A stretch of 64,000 nt of DNA, taken from positions 68,204 through 132,203 of the forward strand of contig NZ_LN889796.1 in the NCBI RefSeq assembly GCF_900009145.1, given 5' to 3'. Source of the DNA: Planktothrix tepida PCC 9214 (GTDB taxonomy: Bacteria; Cyanobacteriota; Cyanobacteriia; Cyanobacteriales; Microcoleaceae). The notes beneath the pieces are model-generated. The model was not told the origin of the DNA, did not search any database, and worked only from the letters and a program-made list of their open reading frames with translations. Of the stretch, positions 58,628 through 64,000 are shown one piece after another; positions within the stretch are counted from its first letter, which is position 1; every line of letters starts with the position of its first letter. The position numbers and the translations under genes are program-made.

Positions 58628-59686
58628 TTAGGCGTAACGGAACTCGAAATACTCCTCAACATCGTCCTCTATTACGTCTTTCATCCCGTCCAACATTCCC
58701 TCCACAAAGGATTTAATTCGAGGATCGGCAATACTGTCAACTTTAGATTCAACCCAGGTACTAATCTTCCAGTCTTTAATCTCGTTCTCTTTAGTATTTG
58801 GGTTCTCCTCGTCCCCCCATCCTTCAATTAAGCGTACAAAATCAGGATTGATTTCTTTTAAACCGGGCATAGATGCCACAGCTAATTTAACCGCACTTCT
58901 ACCCTTCAAAAATGAAAATAAAAATCCAATCCGTTTCGCTGCATTTAGCCCTACCCAAGAAAAATTGGTTATTCCTTGTAAAAGTTCCTTGCGCTTATCA
59001 TCGGCATATTCAGAATAAGCCAGCGCCAAGCCATTAATGTCGATTGTTACTTTCGGCGGCGACATAATACCCGTCAATACAAACCGCATAAAACTAGAGC
59101 CCAAAAACTGACCTGCTTGACCATAAAGCGAATCAATTATTGCCGTGATCTGCTTCCAAATTTCACTATCTGGGATATCAAAATTGAAGTCATAGATAAT
59201 ATCTCCAAAATTTAATAGACCCGACACCATTTGAGGAATTGTAACCCCCGTAACTTGCTGAATTGCGAATGAAGCTGCAAGAGCACTTCCAGCTAAAGCA
59301 AGATTTTTTGTTGCATTTAAAGCATTGTAAATAGGGGCAATAGGGTTGCCATTTTGAAGAACATACCCCGCGAAAACAGTGCCAGCCGCAGCAAAACCTC
59401 CTCCTACCGCCGCACCGATAACTATGCCAGGAAATCCTGCGAACGAACCTATCAAAGCCCCCGAAAAAGCTCCTCCTGCAATGTTGCTGACCAAAGTTGC
59501 TGTTTTGACTAACTTTGCCCACCAGCTATCCGAATTAGCGATGGCTTTGACGGCATCCTTAAAAAATTGGCTAATGCCAGCGAAAAAATTTTCATCCGGC
59601 GCTCTTTCCTTATCTGTCAAAGAAGTGCTCAGGGTTTCCCCTCTGATTTTGCTAATGTCTTCCGGTTTTAGTTCTGCTGCTGTCAT
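58628..59686 (-). CDS. Hydrophobic Gly/Ala-rich protein in opposite orientation, unknown
   Basis: 352 residues. Residues ~60-165 are strongly hydrophobic and Gly/Ala-rich (GGAFSGALIGSFAGFPGIVIGA, in part AAVGGGFAAAGTVFAGYVL; LALAGSALAASFAIQQVTG), like glycine-zipper membrane-penetrating regions of pore-forming or membrane-delivery proteins. The rest is mixed, with an acidic C-terminus (GMKDVIEDDVEEYFEF). It is the only leftward gene in the late cluster after 55 kb, with 28 bp between its start and the next rightward start. Could be an effector/toxin-like or virion-internal protein; not recognised. Confidence 0.72.
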   Translation of the reverse strand: MTAAELKPEDISKIRGETLSTSLTDKERAPDENFFAGISQFFKDAVKAIANSDSWWAKLVKTATLVSNIAGGAFSGALIGSFAGFPGIVIGAAVGGGFAAAGTVFAGYVLQNGNPIAPIYNALNATKNLALAGSALAASFAIQQVTGVTIPQMVSGLLNFGDIIYDFNFDIPDSEIWKQITAIIDSLYGQAGQFLGSSFMRFVLTGIMSPPKVTIDINGLALAYSEYADDKRKELLQGITNFSWVGLNAAKRIGFLFSFLKGRSAVKLAVASMPGLKEINPDFVRLIEGWGDEENPNTKENEIKDWKISTWVESKVDSIADPRIKSFVEGMLDGMKDVIEDDVEEYFEFRYA

Positions 59687-59714
59687 AATAGTTATATTGC
59701 TTTATTTATTAATT

Positions 59715-60653
59715 ATGCCAATAATTCCTGCTGGTTGGTCAGGATTGCAAACAGTGAATGCTATAGATACAGGAGGAGCAGGAAGCGGTAGCCCTATCTA
59801 TCAATTTGCTAAAAGTGTCAGTTTGACAATTTTAGAGCTTGACACTTTTATTGATTTAGTAGGGACAAGCACAGAGCCAATAAATAGAGAATTATCCTTA
59901 GATATTGTATCGGGTGGGATTAGGCTTTATTGGAAGAATCTTGATGATACCTACGCATTAATTGATCAAAGTGAATTAATTTCTGAAGATCGCTTTACAG
60001 ATACTTCTCTAGGGAAATTAGGGCTAGCTATTAAAGCGATTGAACCTAGTGAATTATTTTTTGCGATAAAATGGGATACTGATTTAGATTTTTATATTTA
60101 CACAAGCACATTACTAGAGGATCTGATGATTAATCCACAAGTACGTCTTCTGCTAGGAACAGGAAACAATTACATCCCTAGAAACGTTAATGATTTTGAT
60201 AGTGATCCAACACAGTATTTAATAAATCTTAACAAAATAAAAAATAGTGACACTAACACTACAGGATTTAAAATGTTCGATATTTATTGCTTTTATCCTG
60301 GAAAACCCATCACCTTTAACATTGTTAGTGATTCTAGTGTTGATGGCCTGGCTATGCAATTATTTGATCCTGTTAATGTTGCTGAAGCAATATTTGATGT
60401 TGCCAATGATGTAATTAATGCAGAACTAAATGATCTATCTAGCTCTTTTGTCGGTAATGTTACTCGAAGCGCCTATTTTATACCTGTAATAAATGATCAG
60501 ATAACTGTTACACCTAATTTTTCGATACACTTAGGACGGTTTATAGGAAAAAGTCAAGTTACACATCAAAAAGATACTGTAATTATTCGAGATTATCTCC
60601 CCAATTCTGACCCGTCGATTGGCGGGGCGTTTGTTCTTACAGGGGAATTTTAA
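59715..60653 (+). CDS. Large beta-rich late protein, unknown
   Basis: 312 residues from ATG 59715 (the frame opens further upstream but that part is antisense to the leftward gene). Beta-rich with many Asp/Asn/Thr: IPAGWSGLQTVNAIDTGGAG at the start, FVGNVTRSAYFIPVINDQI and a C-terminal DPSIGGAFVLTGEF. No ribosome site is evident. The acetyltransferase gene begins two bases after its stop. Probably a structural or adhesion protein by neighbourhood; not recognised. Confidence 0.72.
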   Translation: MPIIPAGWSGLQTVNAIDTGGAGSGSPIYQFAKSVSLTILELDTFIDLVGTSTEPINRELSLDIVSGGIRLYWKNLDDTYALIDQSELISEDRFTDTSLGKLGLAIKAIEPSELFFAIKWDTDLDFYIYTSTLLEDLMINPQVRLLLGTGNNYIPRNVNDFDSDPTQYLINLNKIKNSDTNTTGFKMFDIYCFYPGKPITFNIVSDSSVDGLAMQLFDPVNVAEAIFDVANDVINAELNDLSSSFVGNVTRSAYFIPVINDQITVTPNFSIHLGRFIGKSQVTHQKDTVIIRDYLPNSDPSIGGAFVLTGEF

Positions 60654-60654
60654 A

Positions 60655-61089
60655 ATGTTAAAAAACATAATTAAATCAATAATCAATAGATTTAATAATA
60701 AACTTAAAAATATATCTATTGATTATCCTAAAAAGACACAAATTAGTAATAATGTTTTTATTGGCAAGAATACGGTAATCAGAAGCAGGGGGGGCGTAAC
60801 AATTGGCAAGAATACTGTTATAGCTTGCAATGTAACAATCCTTTCGGCGAATCACGATTATAATCATGGATTACCTTTTTCTGATGATTACATTCTTAAG
60901 CCTGTAATTGTTGGTGATAATGTTTGGATAGGCACGGGTGTAATTATTTTACCTGGAATAACAATTGGTAGTAATGTCGTTATTGGTGCGGGTACTATTG
61001 TAAACAATAATATTCCCGATAATTACATTATTTGTAATGAGACAAAAATAAAAATTATTGGTACTAGAGAGAGTAAAAACAATGGATAA
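60655..61089 (+). CDS. Hexapeptide-repeat acetyltransferase
   Basis: 144 residues of left-handed beta-helix: repeats such as NNVFIGKNTVIRSRGGVTIG, and VIVGDNVWIGTGVIILPGI, TIGSNVVIGAGTIV. The catalytic-type His lies in SANHDYNHGLPF, matching maltose/WbbJ-like O-acetyltransferases. It would move an acetyl group from acetyl-CoA to a sugar. Its start is 2 bp after the preceding stop and it overlaps the next gene by 8 bp, so it belongs to the operon. Such an enzyme in this cluster could modify a glycan of the host surface or of the element's own particles. Confidence 0.88.
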   Translation: MLKNIIKSIINRFNNKLKNISIDYPKKTQISNNVFIGKNTVIRSRGGVTIGKNTVIACNVTILSANHDYNHGLPFSDDYILKPVIVGDNVWIGTGVIILPGITIGSNVVIGAGTIVNNNIPDNYIICNETKIKIIGTRESKNNG

Positions 61090-62290
61090 ATTAGAGTTTT
61101 TAGGTGAAATTAAGTCATTGTGTATTCACGGGGGAATGCAAGGGGAATCCTTACCATCACCAATTTCAGATGATACAGCAGACGGAGGAAGATTATGGGT
61201 AACAGCACAAATCTATGATCCCAGACAATTATTGTTAGAATCAATTCCATTAGAACATATTGATCTAAAAACTTTAGTAGCAAGTTTAAAAATCGAATAT
61301 CTACAAATACATTATGACTTTCCTGGCTTACCACAAATACCTTCTTCAAAGTTGGAGGCACTTGGTAATAAACGGGATTCTATAATAACTCAGCAAGCGA
61401 AAACTGTTAATTTCAAAAGAGAATATAACCCATTAACAGGATATGCTGTAGAGATTAAATTAGTTAAAGGATTTGTGTTTTCAGCGAGTAATAGATTTCC
61501 TTACGGCAGCGATAGATCATCAGAAGCATTCCAGTATTTACTGAAATTAATTAATTATAATAATGATTATCTTAGGGAGATGTACCCTTTTGATTCAAAA
61601 TATTATAATCCACACCGAAAATGGGAAGACGAAAGATTATCAAAAGGATCGCAATTTTTTCAGACTGAATTTGCAGAAAATTTTGATACAGCATATCGCA
61701 ATCACCCGATCAATGAATATTTATACAATGGTGGATTAGCTGGATTTTTAGATTTAATTCCCTATATAATGCCTAATGGAAATCTGATATTCAACAATCT
61801 AAATGAAGCCTATTATATTTCTACTGATATCTGCAAGTTAGGTACTACACCTAACCCTACCTATGGTTCACCCGTAGAGAATCAAATTATTATAAACGGG
61901 GGATTCAGTGGAACAGCACAATATAAAGAAAGAGAAAAAAAAATAGTACATGATCAATTAAAATCGATTAATATTCCTTTGACTCCGACTCCAGTTAGGA
62001 TATTAGAAGAAACAGACAAAAGAGCATTAATTTATCTAACAAATAATACTGATAAAAAATTATTTTTTTCATTTGGGAGTAGTTATTTTACTACACCATT
62101 ATCGCCATATCTGAATCCGGGAGATAGTTTTACATGGGAGCATGGTGAAATTATTTCACTAGGCGGCGGATCGCTAGGGTATTTAAAAACTTACGACAAA
62201 AGGGCATTCTTTACACTACCTTTATACGTTTTAGGAGAAGCACTCGCAAAAGGAACCGTGAACTGCGATCAATATGTATTCGATTATTAA
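61082..62290 (+). CDS. Large late protein, unknown
   Basis: 402 residues from ATG 61082, overlapping the acetyltransferase gene by 8 bp. Mixed alpha/beta N-terminal two thirds (DPRQLLLESIPLEHIDLKTL; YNPLTGYAVEIKLVKGFVF). The last ~85 residues look like a compact beta domain (VRILEETDKRALIYLTNNTD; SPYLNPGDSFTWEHGE). Asn/Tyr-rich composition fits a surface or receptor-binding protein, which is inference. No domain recognised. Confidence 0.72.
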   Translation: MDKLEFLGEIKSLCIHGGMQGESLPSPISDDTADGGRLWVTAQIYDPRQLLLESIPLEHIDLKTLVASLKIEYLQIHYDFPGLPQIPSSKLEALGNKRDSIITQQAKTVNFKREYNPLTGYAVEIKLVKGFVFSASNRFPYGSDRSSEAFQYLLKLINYNNDYLREMYPFDSKYYNPHRKWEDERLSKGSQFFQTEFAENFDTAYRNHPINEYLYNGGLAGFLDLIPYIMPNGNLIFNNLNEAYYISTDICKLGTTPNPTYGSPVENQIIINGGFSGTAQYKEREKKIVHDQLKSINIPLTPTPVRILEETDKRALIYLTNNTDKKLFFSFGSSYFTTPLSPYLNPGDSFTWEHGEIISLGGGSLGYLKTYDKRAFFTLPLYVLGEALAKGTVNCDQYVFDY

Positions 62291-62299
62291 TTAAAAACT

Positions 62300-64000
62300 A
62301 TGGTAATAACATCGCCGAAACTATCAGCAACCCCCCCGCCTAGTTCTAGTAATAATCTAGGATCAGGAAGAACAGCATCACAAGCTAAAAATTTAGCATC
62401 AGGAAAAGGTTTTAGCGCAAGTAATTTACAGCCTAAAACGGCAAGTCAAGCTAAAAACAATATTGCACCTTTTAAACGCCCACCGTCTGGCAATAGTGGC
62501 GGGAGTAGTAGATCATCTTCGTCATCCCTTAGTTCAAGTGCCAAATCCTCATCAGGATTATCAGGAGTATCTAAAGCAGTAGGAGCAACTCGTTTAGGGG
62601 TAAATGCTAAGGGTGATATAAGTTTGGGGTTAGGCTTTGGTAGCGTAGGATTAGGTGTTTCTGCAAAAGGCGATATCTCTCTAGGTTTAGGGGTTGTTTC
62701 TGTCACGATTGATCCCCGCGATGCTAATAATAGCGCGATAGGTTTTGGCTTCAATACAATGACAATTACAGGCACAAAAGAAGGATGTACTACTACACTT
62801 TTTTATAAAATTTTAGGACAAGTTGTTAATACAGAAACACGAGTAGATCCGGCTTGTAAAAACAGCGAGCCCATTACAGAACCCGATCCAAAAACTAAGG
62901 AAGATATTAAAAAAAATGATAAAAATCAACCTGATCCGCCTAATGATTCTGGGTTGTCTGGGTTATCTGATCCGATAGAAATTCCTGTATTTCCTGGTAA
63001 AACTTATGCAATTATGTATGAGGGTTCGGGAGAGACGGATTATTATAAAATGCTATCAGGAGATAGTACATATTGGTTTTTACCAATTGATGGAGGTGAT
63101 AGCGCGCATACTGATGTAGGCGATAAAATTATTCCTATTTTTAATAAATTATCGCCTGAGACAAAAGTAGCATTTTATGAAGCTTTGGGAACAAGTTATA
63201 CTTTTGCACCCTGGACAACACAGATCCACCAAGGACAAGAAACCTTTGTCCCTGAAGGGCAAAACAACGAGCATCAACGATATTGGTATGGTGAAGGAAT
63301 CACTCATTGGCTGAGTGATTATGGGGGAAATACAAGGGAACCTAATTTTATTACCCCTTCATGGAATACTAGAGTATTTATGGTTTATGATAATCAGAAT
63401 ATGCAATGGTTTCTCAAAATAGACAATTATGACGGAATACCGAATAGGGTGAAATGGCTACCCGGAACACCAAATTTAAAAATAGTTGAGATACCATCAA
63501 TCAAACCAAGGCAAAAATCTAATACACCTACAAGGACACCTGTTATGGATGAATGCTGCGAAGAAACTAAAGAAATGATTAATGATATCTATGAAATGTT
63601 GGGTGGGGATGATTTCCTTGAAAAAGGAATAGAAATCCCTAATCATCTATTTATCCCAGGGGGAAAAGATGATACGCAAGCATTGACTTACAATGCAATC
63701 CTAAATATTTTATTCAGAACATTAGATCATCGTACTTGTGGAGAGGTAGAAGTCTCCATCGCCGATAACAACATCATGAAAGAAGGCGATCAGCCTTTAA
63801 CAATGAAATTTATCAATAATACGGCAGCAACAGGTAAAATAATAGAATTAAGCCAAAAACAAAATTCTGATTTAGTTGCTGTGCTAAATTTGTTAATGCG
63901 ATTAAGTTGGATTAGTGTCCAGTTACTGAAGTTAATAAATTTAATTAATGGAACGGTTAACGCTATTACTAAATTTTTAGATGTTCCTATTCGGGAGAAA
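62300..64000 (+). CDS. Very large late protein, C-terminus outside window, unknown
   Basis: Open from ATG 62300 to the window edge, 567 codons, so partial. Residues 1-90 are a Ser/Ala/Gly/Asn low-complexity region. Next comes a glycine-patterned repeat with AKGDISLGLG seen twice about 18 residues apart. Then a Pro/Asp/Lys linker, a beta-rich region with Trp and Tyr (YWFLPIDGGDSAHTDVGDKI), a CC pair in MDECCEETKEMINDIYEMLG, and a hydrophobic helical stretch near the edge (NLLMRLSWISVQLLKLINLI). Starts 9 bp after the preceding stop. Not recognised; likely the largest structural or adhesion protein of the element. Confidence 0.75.
   Translation, partial: MVITSPKLSATPPPSSSNNLGSGRTASQAKNLASGKGFSASNLQPKTASQAKNNIAPFKRPPSGNSGGSSRSSSSSLSSSAKSSSGLSGVSKAVGATRLGVNAKGDISLGLGFGSVGLGVSAKGDISLGLGVVSVTIDPRDANNSAIGFGFNTMTITGTKEGCTTTLFYKILGQVVNTETRVDPACKNSEPITEPDPKTKEDIKKNDKNQPDPPNDSGLSGLSDPIEIPVFPGKTYAIMYEGSGETDYYKMLSGDSTYWFLPIDGGDSAHTDVGDKIIPIFNKLSPETKVAFYEALGTSYTFAPWTTQIHQGQETFVPEGQNNEHQRYWYGEGITHWLSDYGGNTREPNFITPSWNTRVFMVYDNQNMQWFLKIDNYDGIPNRVKWLPGTPNLKIVEIPSIKPRQKSNTPTRTPVMDECCEETKEMINDIYEMLGGDDFLEKGIEIPNHLFIPGGKDDTQALTYNAILNILFRTLDHRTCGEVEVSIADNNIMKEGDQPLTMKFINNTAATGKIIELSQKQNSDLVAVLNLLMRLSWISVQLLKLINLINGTVNAITKFLDVPIREK

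Larger units (their letters stand above)
42194..64000. mobile_element. Integrated element at tRNA-Gly(UCC), right end outside window
   Basis: Bounded at the left by the tRNA-Gly fragment and a tyrosine recombinase, it holds a replication operon (primase-ATPase, DUF3102-like, ASCH), an XRE repressor with small genes, an HNH gene and a late-looking cluster of unfamiliar proteins. At least 21.8 kb. No conjugation, terminase, portal or tail genes are recognised. HIP1 sites occur in the left half (for example 45490, 51826) but I found none after 55 kb. Confidence 0.82.

Noticed and set aside
59379-59714. Longer N-terminus for the 59715 protein
   Set aside because: The extra 112 residues are antisense to the leftward gene's glycine-rich region, and the ATG at 59715 begins the plausible protein.

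Overview
The window looks like the chromosome of a filamentous, Oscillatoria/Planktothrix-type cyanobacterium. Signs of this are the HIP1 octamer GCGATCGC scattered through the first 42 kb (for example 2955-2962), the fused CobA-HemD and CbiG-CobJ tetrapyrrole/cobalamin enzymes, bacterial-type Ser/Thr kinases with a membrane segment, heptamer repeats of the TTATCAG type, and a likely 6S RNA. Genus is an inference; no rRNA or other firm marker is in the window.

Region 1 (1 to about 42.1 kb) is ordinary chromosome: a kinase-like protein, a response regulator-histidine kinase, RNA modification (RluA/RluD type, MnmA), a TolC-like protein beside a MacB-like permease, DNA repair (family 4 uracil-DNA glycosylase), cell-wall hydrolases, a PIN toxin-antitoxin pair, tetrapyrrole and cobalamin enzymes, NAD(P)HX repair, FolD, a ligase gene broken by one in-frame amber codon, a UrtA-like urea-binding domain fused to a GGDEF domain, a K+ channel with a zinc ribbon, and urease subunits UreB and UreC. 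Between ureB and ureC sits a two-gene cassette, an AAA/ABC-type ATPase plus a TOPRIM-like DUF4276 protein, overlapping each other and ureC by 4 bp. This resembles the ATPase-TOPRIM architecture of some phage-defence systems (OLD, PARIS) and is one of the two most interesting items here.

Region 2 (about 42.19 kb to the end, at least 21.8 kb) is an integrated element. Its left edge is a 3' fragment of a tRNA-Gly(UCC) gene followed by a tyrosine recombinase; the intact tRNA should lie at the far end, beyond the window. A leftward operon (48.0 to 43.5 kb) encodes an ASCH protein, a DUF3102-like protein, a primase-polymerase/VirE-type ATPase and a 54-residue protein. A rightward operon (49.2 to 51.5 kb) encodes an XRE repressor and small proteins. 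The two are bracketed by a 146-bp inverted duplication that acts, by position, as a terminator-plus-promoter module in front of both the replication operon and the HNH operon. From 52.8 kb on there is a late-looking cluster of mostly unrecognised proteins: small membrane proteins, two ~120-residue paralogues, large beta-rich proteins, a hexapeptide acetyltransferase and a very large protein running off the edge.

No terminase, portal, tail or conjugation protein is recognisable. The element is therefore either a virus-like integrated element of an unfamiliar type or a plasmid-like integrative element. A shared half-site AGTAAAC/GTTTACT occurs before the repressor gene, before the 52.8 kb operon and before the paralogue genes, suggesting one repressor-controlled switch.
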